The translations under genes were made by a program, and so were the position numbers. Below, one piece after another: positions 23,903 to 33,646 of a stretch of 41,581 nt of DNA. The notes below the pieces were generated by a model. It was not told the origin of the DNA. It made no database searches and saw only the letters and a list, made by a program, of their open reading frames with translations. Numbering within the stretch: the stretch's first letter is position 1; every line of letters starts with the position of its first letter. Source of the DNA: Candidatus Ancillula kalotermitis (GTDB lineage Bacteria > Actinomycetota > Actinomycetes > Actinomycetales > Bifidobacteriaceae); NCBI GenBank assembly GCA_031273495.1, contig JAISRT010000020.1, positions 1 to 41,581 on the forward strand, read 5' to 3'.

Positions 23903-26056
23903 GTGGTAAACTTAACGAAAAAAGCAGTCGAGCAAGCGTTCGATTTAATAGTCGCGCAGAAAAAAAATGCGACTAAGCGTCCCCAGCAAGTCAAACTCTC
24001 ACAAGAAATTGCGGCATCCATAAAGAATAGGCAGAACTTTCTTGGGCAGGGCTCAACCGGAATCGGGAAGACCTATGCATACTTAGTGCCTATTATTCTG
24101 TCGGGTGAGTGGACCTTGATATCAACCGCCACCAAGCACCTGTCGACCCAAATTGTAGAAAAAGATTTAGCGTTCCTGAGTGAGATTTTTCCAGATGTTA
24201 GTTTTGCTGAGATGAAGGGTGCACGCAACTACTTCTGCCCCGCAAAAGCGCAAGAGGCACTTAGCGAGTTCAATAGCAGTATTTTTAACGCAGAAGGGGA
24301 GATGCTTGACGCCGAGAAGTATGACGAATATCTCTCGGGAGGTAAACTAGACGACTACACTTTAGCGATGCTCTGGGTGTTGAAACATACTGGCGGATCC
24401 TTCAATTACATTTCGCAGTGCCCGCACAAATTAAAGCCCGACCAAGAGCAGAGCTTAACGGCGTCCTCAATGGGGTGTGCACTAAAAGTCGGTGACCAAA
24501 ACATTAAGGGTAAGACAACCCACGCCAAAGCAGATGCCAACAAATCGAAGAGTTGCAGCTTTGCACTTGAGTTTAAGTGTCCGCTTGCTAACGCGATCAA
24601 TGACGCTGCCAGCGCAAAAATACTGGTGACGACCCACGCCAACGTGGCGTCTTGGATAAATAACGAGGAGTCAATGGGGGTGTTGTCGGGCGTCAATGAC
24701 AAAAACCGTCCGATTTGGGTCGCCGACGAAGCACATGAGCTTGAAGGTGTGCTTGAAAACTGCTGGTCAACAACACTCTCAAAGGTCAACATCAACGAGT
24801 GTGTCACCCGAATCGAAAAACAGAACACAATTAAGCAGTCGCCAATCTCGGCCGGGACTATAAAAACTATCCGGTCACACTGTGAATCCCTATTGAAAGA
24901 AGTCGAGTTATCTTTCAAGAAGCACTACAAGCCTACAGGTGGGTCGAATTACGGCGAAAAAACAGTGACGATAAAAGAGCTTGACCAAGGTATAGTTGAC
25001 CAGATTAATGAGCTACTGTCAATTCTTGAACTCCAGGAGAACTTGCTTCGAGAGTGCATTTCGAACAATAGTATTCCCTCAAACTTGGGTAAGAACTTGC
25101 TGTCCGAGATTTCACGTTTCAAAGAGTTGCTATGCGGCGCGAAGTATATGAGCACTGAGGAATCCCCGCGAGTGCTTTATTTGACCCAGTCTGTTGAGAA
25201 GCGTAAAGAGGAGTATGCCGTCAAGAACTTTCCGCTGAATATAGCACGGGACCTGTCTGACTCGATGCGTGAGATGAATTTGATTGCGCTGTCTGCAACT
25301 ATGAAGGTAAATGACTCATTCGACCCGATAGCGTCAAATCTTGGCTACAAATTCTCGGGGACACCATTTCGCAGTTTCGACGCCGGCACAGTTTTTGACT
25401 ACCGAAAGCAAGGTATTCTCTACGTCCCAGATCAGGATGACTGCCCAAATCCAAAGACAAACCGTGATGAGCATCTTGAACACTTTATGCAGACTTCCGC
25501 CGAACTAATTGAGCAGGCGAAGGGAGGTGCACTCTGCTTACTGACCACAATACGCGAAGCCAAGACCTGTGCCGAATACCTACGAGAAACACTGACTGGT
25601 GATATTGAAGTGCTTTCATTCGACGACACCACGAATCTCGAGGAACTCGTTGAAAACTTCCGTGGCAGGAAAAACTCGGTTCTCGTCGGCACACGTGGCT
25701 TCTTTCAAGGCCTTGACCTTCCTGGGCAAACACTGCGCCTCGTTCTAATCAACAAAATCCCGTTTGCACCACCCTCTCCGATTACTCAAGAGCGCGAAAA
25801 GTTACTAAAACAGCAGGGCGAGAACTCGTTTATGCAAGTTTCCGTGGTCCCCGCCGCGCAACTTCTAGCTCAAGCAGCGGGGAGGTTAATCCGCAATGTT
25901 GATGACAGGGGAATAGTGGCGGTGTTTGACCCGAGAATTAAGACTACGGGCTGGGGGAGAGTGATCCTAAACTCACTTCCACCATTCTACAGAATCTCAT
26001 CACTTGACGTCTTGTTCAAGTCAGCAAAGGGCCTTGGCAAGCTCTCTAGTGAGTGA
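23903..26056 (+). CDS. DinG/XPD-family iron-sulfur ATP-dependent helicase
   Basis: The 717-residue protein is a superfamily 2 DNA helicase of the DinG/YoaA type, acting in repair of replication and R-loop problems. Walker A GSTGIGKT is at 50-57 and the DEAH box (VADEAHELEG) is near 274. Between them lie cysteines suited to an iron-sulfur cluster (FCPAK, SQCPH, SCSFALEFKCPLA). Motif VI QAAGRLIRN is near the C-terminus. No exonuclease domain precedes it. GTG is used as the start, nearly at the transcript's 5' end. It ends 20 bases from the convergent SGNH gene. Confidence 0.92.
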   Translation: MVNLTKKAVEQAFDLIVAQKKNATKRPQQVKLSQEIAASIKNRQNFLGQGSTGIGKTYAYLVPIILSGEWTLISTATKHLSTQIVEKDLAFLSEIFPDVSFAEMKGARNYFCPAKAQEALSEFNSSIFNAEGEMLDAEKYDEYLSGGKLDDYTLAMLWVLKHTGGSFNYISQCPHKLKPDQEQSLTASSMGCALKVGDQNIKGKTTHAKADANKSKSCSFALEFKCPLANAINDAASAKILVTTHANVASWINNEESMGVLSGVNDKNRPIWVADEAHELEGVLENCWSTTLSKVNINECVTRIEKQNTIKQSPISAGTIKTIRSHCESLLKEVELSFKKHYKPTGGSNYGEKTVTIKELDQGIVDQINELLSILELQENLLRECISNNSIPSNLGKNLLSEISRFKELLCGAKYMSTEESPRVLYLTQSVEKRKEEYAVKNFPLNIARDLSDSMREMNLIALSATMKVNDSFDPIASNLGYKFSGTPFRSFDAGTVFDYRKQGILYVPDQDDCPNPKTNRDEHLEHFMQTSAELIEQAKGGALCLLTTIREAKTCAEYLRETLTGDIEVLSFDDTTNLEELVENFRGRKNSVLVGTRGFFQGLDLPGQTLRLVLINKIPFAPPSPITQEREKLLKQQGENSFMQVSVVPAAQLLAQAAGRLIRNVDDRGIVAVFDPRIKTTGWGRVILNSLPPFYRISSLDVLFKSAKGLGKLSSE

Positions 26057-26076
26057 AACGTTGCACATTGCGCTCA

Positions 26077-27765
26077 TCACCGCATAATACGGTTGAACGC
26101 ATTAGCCCATAATTCTCCCAACGCGGCATACCCCTTAGTTGACAAGTGGACACCATCTGAATAGAAAAATAGGTTAGCGTTGTCCTTGAAGATGTTAAAC
26201 CCATCGAAGTCACCCGGAAAAACGAATGGATCCTGCTCAATAATCTTATCAATCGCGCTGTCAATTTGCCCTGTTATGAAGGAGTTAGTCTGCGCAGTGT
26301 CGTCTTCTGCGCCGTATTTCCCCTTAACGTAAATCGGTTTGCTCAATATAATATACTCTATACCCGACTGCTCAAGGCGCGCGACCACACTTTGCATTTC
26401 CTGCAGGAAGTTACCGTAATTCGAACTCAACGCATTATTTGTCCCCATCATCATATGCACGACTTTGATGTTCTTCTCCTTCAGGTCATTGAAAACGAAG
26501 TCATCTTTTGCCAGGTCCCCTGCAACTGAACCACCCACACCGTAATTCTCAAGCGAAAAGCCAGGTCCTAGTATTTTGAGCGCGGTGTCTGGCGCGTTAA
26601 CACATCGATAAGTGGAATAACACATAGCACCACGAGTCAAGGAATCACCAACAAACCCGATTTTCGTCACAGTCTCTGGCAACTTAACGCGTAGGAAGAT
26701 CTCAATTGCGTCGATGTAATCTGTAGAGTCGGTTAATGTTCCAGCGAATGTGCCGTTAAAATGCCAGCCACCCCACTTTGAATTGTTCGCATGCACCCGG
26801 TAAAACACGTCGTATTTCTGCACAATCGGACCGCTCAGCAGAATTTGCACAGCACTTAGCGCCCTCGACTTCTCTTTTTGTAAACCACTGCCATTGACTG
26901 ACCAAGGTGTCCAAGTCTTAATATCATTCATAAAAGCACGGTATTTCACTCCTGAACTCTCCGAAAACTGCGTATTAGGATCAAGCTTGATGTTCAAGTC
27001 CGAAATAGGCAGCCCACGGTCAATCGTCCCGCTCATCAGGCCGTTCATTCTGGTATTGTCTTGTCCAACCGTTGGGATGGTCGTATAGTATGAAATCGAA
27101 CTACCCGTGTTGTCCTCTGCGTCATTCGACTGAACACCTTTTGAATCCAGAAGCTTAAGTGTGTCCTTTGATTCAGCACGGTTATTCCTAATGCGAAGTT
27201 CATAGGCGTCAAGAACATTTTTGCCACTAAGATCACCGGCAGCTTCACCAGCGTTAACCCACGGCTCCCAGTCCGCGCCGTTGAAGAAGTGAACTCGATA
27301 ATATAGCGTTAAGTGCTCGGAAGTCTTAGTATTCACGTTGATTTTGATTGCCGAAATTGCATTGCCCTTGCCCTCCCAGCCCGCAGTCTGTCCATTCGAC
27401 CTGGTCTCTTGCCACCCGCGCTCGGAACAATATGCTGAATATTCTACACTAGCGTCAAACTCATCGAACTGTGCTTGAATTTGAAACTGCCTTAATGTTT
27501 CATCGCCTAGTGGGTCCCCCGCCGACTCGCCGTCACTGACCCAAGGTTGCCATCCAGTCGAAGAAATGTCTGCGTTGTAGAAAAACCCATTGCGCTGGTC
27601 ATCTTGTAGAACTGGTGAACTTGAATTAACACCTGCACTCTGCGTCAACTTTAGATCCGCGAAAAATAGCGTTCCTGACAGGGCAGTCAAGCATACAAGA
27701 CACACGAGGACTGCTGTAATTGTGCCGCGCGGTAACTTTCTTGCACTTGAATCGTGTGACGTCAA
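26077..27765 (-). CDS. Surface-anchored SGNH hydrolase with ChW repeats
   Basis: The 562-residue protein has an N-terminal membrane anchor (about 15-36) and about five ChW-type (clostridial hydrophobic, tryptophan) repeats, at 57-100, 107-145, 153-192, 272-310 and 319-358. A C-terminal SGNH esterase domain follows. Its blocks are GDS (373-375), GG (411-412), GTNN (441-444, normally GxND) and DGVH (537-540) with Asp and His of the triad. It should act outside the cell on acylated sugars. The start is TTG at 27765, overlapping the upstream stop as TTGA, with GAGGTGG as ribosome site. It is the last gene of the five-gene operon. Confidence 0.88.
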   Translation of the reverse strand: MTSHDSSARKLPRGTITAVLVCLVCLTALSGTLFFADLKLTQSAGVNSSSPVLQDDQRNGFFYNADISSTGWQPWVSDGESAGDPLGDETLRQFQIQAQFDEFDASVEYSAYCSERGWQETRSNGQTAGWEGKGNAISAIKINVNTKTSEHLTLYYRVHFFNGADWEPWVNAGEAAGDLSGKNVLDAYELRIRNNRAESKDTLKLLDSKGVQSNDAEDNTGSSISYYTTIPTVGQDNTRMNGLMSGTIDRGLPISDLNIKLDPNTQFSESSGVKYRAFMNDIKTWTPWSVNGSGLQKEKSRALSAVQILLSGPIVQKYDVFYRVHANNSKWGGWHFNGTFAGTLTDSTDYIDAIEIFLRVKLPETVTKIGFVGDSLTRGAMCYSTYRCVNAPDTALKILGPGFSLENYGVGGSVAGDLAKDDFVFNDLKEKNIKVVHMMMGTNNALSSNYGNFLQEMQSVVARLEQSGIEYIILSKPIYVKGKYGAEDDTAQTNSFITGQIDSAIDKIIEQDPFVFPGDFDGFNIFKDNANLFFYSDGVHLSTKGYAALGELWANAFNRIMR

Positions 27766-29756
27766 TATTCTACCACCTCTAGATTATCGTCAGGGTTCTC
27801 CTCAACAACTCTACGTACATTCTCACTGGTCTGCAAAAATAGGCGGTAGTTAATCCCGAACTTGTTGGCGCGGTTAGCAAAAAGTTCATACGTTAGCTTG
27901 TTCGTATTGTAAAGTGTGTTCAGATTGGATGGTGCGCAATGGTTTAGAGTAATATGGTTCGTTAAGTTGTTGGCAAGGTTCGTGGAAATAATTCCGTTGA
28001 TGTATGGCTCTGTGACGAACACTATGCAGTCATTGTGGATAGGATCACTCACAGTGTGTTCTAGTTTGTCGATAATCGTCTTTTCGGCGGTTAAATCAAG
28101 CATACCGCCATTGTTCTTGAAGTCCTTAACGTATGCCAAATAGTCATTGCCTGGTTCGAAAATCTTCACCGACCCGAAGTAGAGGAGTGGAACTAGTATG
28201 AAGGTTAAATAATATAGCGGTTTAATTTTTGCCCGCGCCACCAATTGTATTAAGAAAACGCAGACCACTGGTATGAAAACCGTCAAGCAGACTGTCTCAA
28301 ACTTCAGCACATAATAACTGCTGCCTTTCGCTGCGACATACATGTAGACATACAGAGCAAGCAACACTGCAGTCGAGACCATTAAAAAGACATTTAACAG
28401 GTCGAGTGAACGACTCCTGAAGAGCACACGGTCGTAGATGACGAACGCTAAGATTATCAGTATTATAGCATAAACGAAGTATCTAGGCATCGTGGGGTAT
28501 CCGCCTTGAATTAACAGCGCATCAGAGGCATTTGGCGTTTCGGGCGACGTCAAGAATAGTAGCAGAATGAGGATCAGTGAGATCAGGCTCAAAGTTAGAG
28601 GCGGTAGAACCCAAATCAGTTTACTTTTATGGACACACCGCGTGGCAGTGACTATCAGGACAATTAGAACTACTGGTGCGGCAATAAACCAAGTCGTGGT
28701 GATCGCGCAAAGGACTATGAACCCGTAAATACAAACCAGCCGTCCACCTCCGTGATTCGCGGCCAGCAGTAGCGTGCAAATAACCAAGACATAGCCGAGC
28801 ACAGGGACGAAGGAATAGAAACCGTTACGATACATCGGCGTGATAATGAAAACTGCAAGCGCTAGTGAAAGTAGTTGGATGATGATATAATCGCCAGCGC
28901 CCTTATTTTTCGCGTGTGGAAGAACAACGCGGCGGTATAACTTGTGCACGAACACTGTCAAGGCTAGTGTTGCCAAAGCGAGCGCAAGAACCTTGAAGAA
29001 GCTGTAAAAATACACCATCCAGATAGCACTCGGGTCCGACACGCTCGAAATTAGCGAGCGGCTCAAAAGCGAAGTTGTCCATTCTTGCCCTGCGGTGTAG
29101 CTGTCGTTGAAATATGAAGAGTTGTTGTCCGTGAAGAACTTCCCGAAAATATAGAGGTGGTTACCGCTGTCATCTTCAGCTTTCGCTAAGTTCTGCAAAA
29201 TCTTGTGGTCCGAGAACTCCAAGTGCGTGAAACCGTTCATGAAAATGCAAGCGCTGTAGAAAAAGAACACCAGAGTGGCAGGAATAAAATCTAGCATACT
29301 CCGTTTCGCGATGACCAACTCTCTCTTCCCGAATAGCACCAAAATCGCGGCGAACACATAAAGCACAAGGTTAAAAACAAGCGGACAGAGCTTCACTGAT
29401 GACCAATAAGTCCCAAGCGCAAATGTCGAATAATACGCAAAGACCAAGGAAATCGACAGCAGCACCCTAAATGGAAAGTTAAAGGCAAGTCGGGCTGGGA
29501 GTGGAAGATACCGCACTAATATGACAATGGCGACGAGCGGTAAAGTGATTTGCGAAATAGTTAACGCGATGATTAACGCGAGGACCAACAAAACGATGTC
29601 TAGCATCTTCTTTCCGGCCCTCAAGTCCACCAGAATACTCTTTTTTGAAGACTTGCGCGACTCTATAATGCCCTCGGCTTCGGAGTGAGGTGACTCCAAC
29701 TCGGTCTCCACAATTTTCGGTAGGACCTGTGTTGCTTCAGCATCAGAACTAGCCAT
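27762..29756 (-). CDS. Large polytopic membrane protein, GT-C-like
   Basis: The product (664 aa) has a charged cytoplasmic N-terminus of about 50 residues, some twelve membrane segments and a C-terminal outside domain of about 130 residues with paired cysteines (NDCIVF, LNHCAP). No known signature is certain. The layout and the operon suggest a GT-C glycosyltransferase or a polysaccharide polymerase or flippase-like protein. ATG at 29756 is chosen over the longer frame because GGAGGCGGGTG lies at the right distance. It overlaps the upstream DUF2142 gene by eight bases and the downstream gene by four. Confidence 0.82.
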   Translation of the reverse strand: MASSDAEATQVLPKIVETELESPHSEAEGIIESRKSSKKSILVDLRAGKKMLDIVLLVLALIIALTISQITLPLVAIVILVRYLPLPARLAFNFPFRVLLSISLVFAYYSTFALGTYWSSVKLCPLVFNLVLYVFAAILVLFGKRELVIAKRSMLDFIPATLVFFFYSACIFMNGFTHLEFSDHKILQNLAKAEDDSGNHLYIFGKFFTDNNSSYFNDSYTAGQEWTTSLLSRSLISSVSDPSAIWMVYFYSFFKVLALALATLALTVFVHKLYRRVVLPHAKNKGAGDYIIIQLLSLALAVFIITPMYRNGFYSFVPVLGYVLVICTLLLAANHGGGRLVCIYGFIVLCAITTTWFIAAPVVLIVLIVTATRCVHKSKLIWVLPPLTLSLISLILILLLFLTSPETPNASDALLIQGGYPTMPRYFVYAIILIILAFVIYDRVLFRSRSLDLLNVFLMVSTAVLLALYVYMYVAAKGSSYYVLKFETVCLTVFIPVVCVFLIQLVARAKIKPLYYLTFILVPLLYFGSVKIFEPGNDYLAYVKDFKNNGGMLDLTAEKTIIDKLEHTVSDPIHNDCIVFVTEPYINGIISTNLANNLTNHITLNHCAPSNLNTLYNTNKLTYELFANRANKFGINYRLFLQTSENVRRVVEENPDDNLEVVEY

Positions 29757-31389
29757 TTGCACCCGCCTCCGCACGATTTTTCGCTAGCTCGGCAAGTAAC
29801 TTTTGTCGCTGAACTTCACTAGTGATTTTGGATCCAGTATACGGGTCGCGCCCTGCGTTGATCATTATCTCGGCGGTCGCGGCATTCTCTAGCCTGACCT
29901 TATTGACTTCTGCCTTCGCATCGCCTAGCGTGGGGTATGTTGTCGAAATGGTGTAATTAGCGCTCTGGAAAATATACAGAGTCAGCAGTAGGCACATCAG
30001 AATTATCGTCATCTTCGGAACAAAGCTCTCCTTCTTGAACTTCAGCCCGACAAATTTACTTACCCAAGCACCCAGTGGCACGAAAAGAAGTAGTGTGATC
30101 GTGAAATAGCGCCCTTGAATACCGTCTATATGATCCGCACTTTCTCCGAGTTGCATTACTGACCAAGAAGTATACATCACATAGCAGATAACGGCAAGAA
30201 AAAGCATCCAGCATCCAGTAAAAATCGGTGTGGAGAGTTTCGGCAAGTTTTGCAAGAATTTCTTCTCCGACTCAGGGCGCCAAATAAGAAGGACTAGCAA
30301 TAGGACGAAGATGATGCATATCGGCAAGACTGTCAACTTGTACTGGAATGTGGAAAATGTGCCGAAAAAGCCACGGTAAAATGTTTCAGAATAGTCACCG
30401 AGGAATGTGTTGTAGAGGATGCGGAAGATGAGTGAAGGATGTTCAACAAGCGGGCTGACATTATTGGAATAGTCGACAAGGTTACGTCCGATGTGCGAAG
30501 TCCACCAAATCATTGTGATGCCATATCCGAGAATGCCAAGCAATCCGAACGCCCACTTCTGAATATTGAATGGCACTTTTGCGAGACTACCTGTATTAGC
30601 AGCGAACCGATTTTTTGACAAAAACAAGAGCGGGAACAGCAAGAAAATGTTGTTCACTTTGGTCAGGGCACTCAGAACGCCTATCAGTATTATAGCACAA
30701 AGCTGTTTCTTAGTCAGTTTTTCAGTAGTCGTGAATATGTTCAGGAGAAATACTATCACTGCAGCCATAAAGATGTTATTCACGTTGTCGGGTGAGACTG
30801 ACGGAGCTTGATGCAACAACATCGGCATTAACGCGAGAAAGAGTAAGAGCCATTTGCCGACGTTGAGACGCTTAATTAGGAAGAAGAAGCAGACGATGTA
30901 GAAGATTAACGAGAAGAGCGACCCGAAGAAAACTAGGCTTCCTGGGCTATTCCACACGAGTTCACCGAACCAGATTCCCAAAACACTCGGCGCGTAAAGA
31001 ATAGGGGAGTAGTTGGCATAGTGGCAATATGTTCCGGCTCGGTCATTCACGTCGATTTTTTCCGCCCAGTCGAAGGAGAATTTGTTGTAGAGCTTGTTGT
31101 CAAACTTGTCTTGCATCATTTGCGGGACGTAAGAAGTTGTGGGGCAAAACGGACCATCAATCGTCACGGAATATGCGCGTTGAAAGTGCCCTTCTGCGTC
31201 AGTTTGACTAAGAGGTGCGACTGCAAATAAACTAGCGAGCCCGAAAACGACCGCCAAGATTAAGAACGCGCGTTCTGGTGCGGACAAAACTCGTCTCAAA
31301 CTAGCCTTCAGAGCGTGAGGCGATGTGTGGGATTTCTGAGTGTGTATTAAATCTTCATTGCTCAAACTTGTGGGGCTACTTGCCTTCAT
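29749..31389 (-). CDS. DUF2142 family polytopic membrane protein
   Basis: The product (546 aa) fits DUF2142, a family of membrane proteins in actinobacterial and lactobacterial polysaccharide loci thought to be GT-C-like transferases. Characteristic pieces are DAEGHFQRAYSV after the first membrane segment (normally DExxHFxRAY), and GIQGRYFTI late in the protein. About eleven membrane segments are seen. A GGAGCAG ribosome site lies before the ATG. It overlaps the upstream SGNH gene by 14 bases and the downstream gene by eight. The sugar or acceptor is unknown. Confidence 0.87.
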   Translation of the reverse strand: MKASSPTSLSNEDLIHTQKSHTSPHALKASLRRVLSAPERAFLILAVVFGLASLFAVAPLSQTDAEGHFQRAYSVTIDGPFCPTTSYVPQMMQDKFDNKLYNKFSFDWAEKIDVNDRAGTYCHYANYSPILYAPSVLGIWFGELVWNSPGSLVFFGSLFSLIFYIVCFFFLIKRLNVGKWLLLFLALMPMLLHQAPSVSPDNVNNIFMAAVIVFLLNIFTTTEKLTKKQLCAIILIGVLSALTKVNNIFLLFPLLFLSKNRFAANTGSLAKVPFNIQKWAFGLLGILGYGITMIWWTSHIGRNLVDYSNNVSPLVEHPSLIFRILYNTFLGDYSETFYRGFFGTFSTFQYKLTVLPICIIFVLLLVLLIWRPESEKKFLQNLPKLSTPIFTGCWMLFLAVICYVMYTSWSVMQLGESADHIDGIQGRYFTITLLLFVPLGAWVSKFVGLKFKKESFVPKMTIILMCLLLTLYIFQSANYTISTTYPTLGDAKAEVNKVRLENAATAEIMINAGRDPYTGSKITSEVQRQKLLAELAKNRAEAGANG

Positions 31390-32338
31390 ATTCTGCTCCT
31401 AGAACTCGTTTGAAGGCGTCATACCAGAACTTTCCTAGAATTTCATGCCCTTTCGCGTTCGGGTGGATGCCGTAGATGTCATAATTATCTCCATTCGCGC
31501 CGACATTTGCAAACCAATCGGCAGCCGCAGTGTCACCCATAAATACGGCGGGATCCTGGTTCGCTATGTCGTCCATAACTAGCAGGTACTCGTCAAGTGA
31601 AATATTATCGTTACTAGCGCGCGTGTTTTCGCGGTTTTGTCCAATAATATAGGTCGGTCGGTGTATAATAATCTTCTGAACACCTGCACTTTCGAGCTTT
31701 CTAATCATCTCGGACAACGCGGTCCGGTAGTTATCCTTGGTCCACAGTTTCGTCACGCCACCAGCGAGCGCATCATTGGTCCCGAGCATAATCTGCACAT
31801 ATTTAATCTTCTTGTCTGTGATGTAGGTCTTCAAATAGTTCGCGTCCATTGCGGCGTCATACGCTTGCGACTGTTCTGCACCGAGTGATAGGTTCTCGAA
31901 ATTGTAGTGCTCATAGCCGATTAGGTCCGCTTCTATATTTGCAGCAGAATTCGGGCACTTCTCGTCCTTGCTAGGGTCCAGGTCCTTCGAGCAGCCGTAG
32001 CCTGCCATAATTGAGTCACCGATGAATGCTATTCCAGGAAGCCCTTCTTTCCACGCCTTTGGGTCAGTTTTTGGCGCCTCTTTCTTCGGTTGCTCGCTCT
32101 GCACTGGCTCTGGCTCGGCTTCTTCTTCGTGTTTCGCGTTTAGAAGTGGATTTTCCATTACGGGGACTTTGGGCTGTAATTCTACTGGGACAGGCTTTTC
32201 ATACCATTGACTACCGGGTGCGATGAAGTAGCATGCGAATGATAACGCGGTTAGGACAAGAAATACTGCGGAAATAATTAACTTGTATTGCTTCATTTTG
32301 CTCTTATTTTCGGCTGCTACTGGGTGCTGTTTTTCCAT
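31376..32338 (-). CDS. Membrane-anchored SGNH hydrolase
   Basis: The product (320 aa) has one membrane anchor (about 19-40) and a proline- and glutamate-rich linker (about 45-95). An outside SGNH domain follows with GDS (107-109), Gly153 in LSLG, GTND (186-189) and DIYGIH (287-292) giving Asp and His. It is likely a sugar O-acetylesterase or acetyltransferase, like the SGNH parts of OafA- and OatA-type systems. ATG at 32338 follows GGGAGGTG; the longer frame was rejected. It overlaps the acyltransferase gene by 35 bases, which suggests the two act together: one brings acyl groups across the membrane and the other transfers or removes them. Confidence 0.9.
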   Translation of the reverse strand: MEKQHPVAAENKSKMKQYKLIISAVFLVLTALSFACYFIAPGSQWYEKPVPVELQPKVPVMENPLLNAKHEEEAEPEPVQSEQPKKEAPKTDPKAWKEGLPGIAFIGDSIMAGYGCSKDLDPSKDEKCPNSAANIEADLIGYEHYNFENLSLGAEQSQAYDAAMDANYLKTYITDKKIKYVQIMLGTNDALAGGVTKLWTKDNYRTALSEMIRKLESAGVQKIIIHRPTYIIGQNRENTRASNDNISLDEYLLVMDDIANQDPAVFMGDTAAADWFANVGANGDNYDIYGIHPNAKGHEILGKFWYDAFKRVLGAEYEGK

Positions 32339-33599
32339 TTTTTTCACCTCCCGATTTTTTGTCTGATGTATATTTGTCAAGCAGATTTTTCAAATTCTCA
32401 TCAAGTTCAACAATAGGCTCTACTTTAGCCAATCCTTCTGCCAGTGAATTTGGCGTCACTATATCGAATTTCTTTGTATTACGCGGATGCCGGACACGCT
32501 GCAGAATGGGGTGTTCAACAAAAATCCAGCTGAGAGTCGCGAATATCACGGTAAGTTCGATAGTTGTGATGATATAGAGCCAAATCGGCGGTTGTGGTAT
32601 ATAATGGTTGATGACAAACACCATAATTATCTGCTGGAAGACCCATCCGTAAATGTAAACGCCATACGAGATGTCATTTTCACTTGTCAATTTGCCGAGT
32701 TTGCCGAATGTGCACGAATTGCTGAACCAGAGTAGAAAATATGTCGCGAAGGGTGCGATAAAGCCAAGTTTATTCTCGTTCATTTCGGGGACTAAAACTA
32801 AATACGCGATGCAAACCAACGCACAAATCAGTGCCACAATCCAGTATAGTTTCTTGACCTTCTCCTGAATCAAGTAGACAAGCGTTCCGCCGAGGAAAAT
32901 CGGGACGAGTCGCACCATAATTTGGAAAACGTTATGCCCAGTAATTGGTTGAGATGATGGGTCCCAAAGTATAAAGCGTGAAAATGTGAACTGCCCTATA
33001 ACACCTGCTGCCCAGATAATTCCTATTGCCCACTTATTGCGCGTGACCACCCAACTCAACAGCAGTCCAACGATTAAGTAACACGAAAACTCATAAAACA
33101 GCGTGTAGAGCGGTCCGTTCCAAGTGTGCACCACTGGGGTGTCAACAAGTGTTTTGCCAATGCCGTAGTGGTCCTGCCAGAGTGAAAGCGTTAAATTCTT
33201 TAATAGATAACTAAGTGGAGTGGGCTCCTCAGACATATAGCCCTTCAGGCTGCCGTCGTTGATGAGCTTCGCGAGCGGTGCGAAGAGTATAACTACCAGA
33301 ACCTGGATCACTAGAAATGCAGGATATATGCGCGCAATCCGCTTGACAAGGTAGTTGCCTAGATTAGTGTGCATACGGCTTGATGCGATTAAATAACCCG
33401 AAATGCAGAAGAACCCCGCCACTGCCCAGGAACCCAAGTCGACGCCGAGCACTTTCGGGGGCTTTCCGTATCCGCCGAGGATGAACGCGTGGGAAACGAT
33501 AACCAGTAGTGCAAGAAAAAGGCGCACGAGGTTCAGGGAGTTCCGTTTTGTGTTGAACTCCTTATTTAGGTTGATCTGTTTCTTGTCTGCTGCAGTCAT
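32304..33599 (-). CDS. OafA-like acyltransferase family 3 membrane protein
   Basis: The product (431 aa) has about ten membrane segments and the family 3 motifs: RNSLNLVRLFLALLVIVSHA with the active-site His, GFFCISGYLI and KRIARIYPAF. A long cytoplasmic tail (about 365-431) is lysine-rich at its end. It lacks a fused SGNH domain, which is supplied by the next gene. The ATG at 33599 lies six bases after TACACT; an apparent earlier TTG start lies in the promoter and was rejected. It heads the operon of five overlapping genes down to 26077, probably for building and acylating a surface polymer. Confidence 0.92.
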   Translation of the reverse strand: MTAADKKQINLNKEFNTKRNSLNLVRLFLALLVIVSHAFILGGYGKPPKVLGVDLGSWAVAGFFCISGYLIASSRMHTNLGNYLVKRIARIYPAFLVIQVLVVILFAPLAKLINDGSLKGYMSEEPTPLSYLLKNLTLSLWQDHYGIGKTLVDTPVVHTWNGPLYTLFYEFSCYLIVGLLLSWVVTRNKWAIGIIWAAGVIGQFTFSRFILWDPSSQPITGHNVFQIMVRLVPIFLGGTLVYLIQEKVKKLYWIVALICALVCIAYLVLVPEMNENKLGFIAPFATYFLLWFSNSCTFGKLGKLTSENDISYGVYIYGWVFQQIIMVFVINHYIPQPPIWLYIITTIELTVIFATLSWIFVEHPILQRVRHPRNTKKFDIVTPNSLAEGLAKVEPIVELDENLKNLLDKYTSDKKSGGEKNGKTAPSSSRK

Positions 33600-33605
33600 T
33601 TCTAT

Positions 33606-33633
33606 AGTGTAGCACAACTGTGTGTCATGTTAA
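33606..33633 (-). promoter_or_regulatory. Leaderless promoter of the envelope operon
   Basis: TTAACA (33628-33633), 16 bases, TACACT (33606-33611), six bases (ATAGAA) and ATG. TGACA is also present 11 bases before the -10 box, and the stretch ATGACACACAGTTGT is nearly the same as ATGACATACAGTTGT before purC. Confidence 0.85.
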
Positions 33634-33646
33634 GGTAAGCCGAGTT

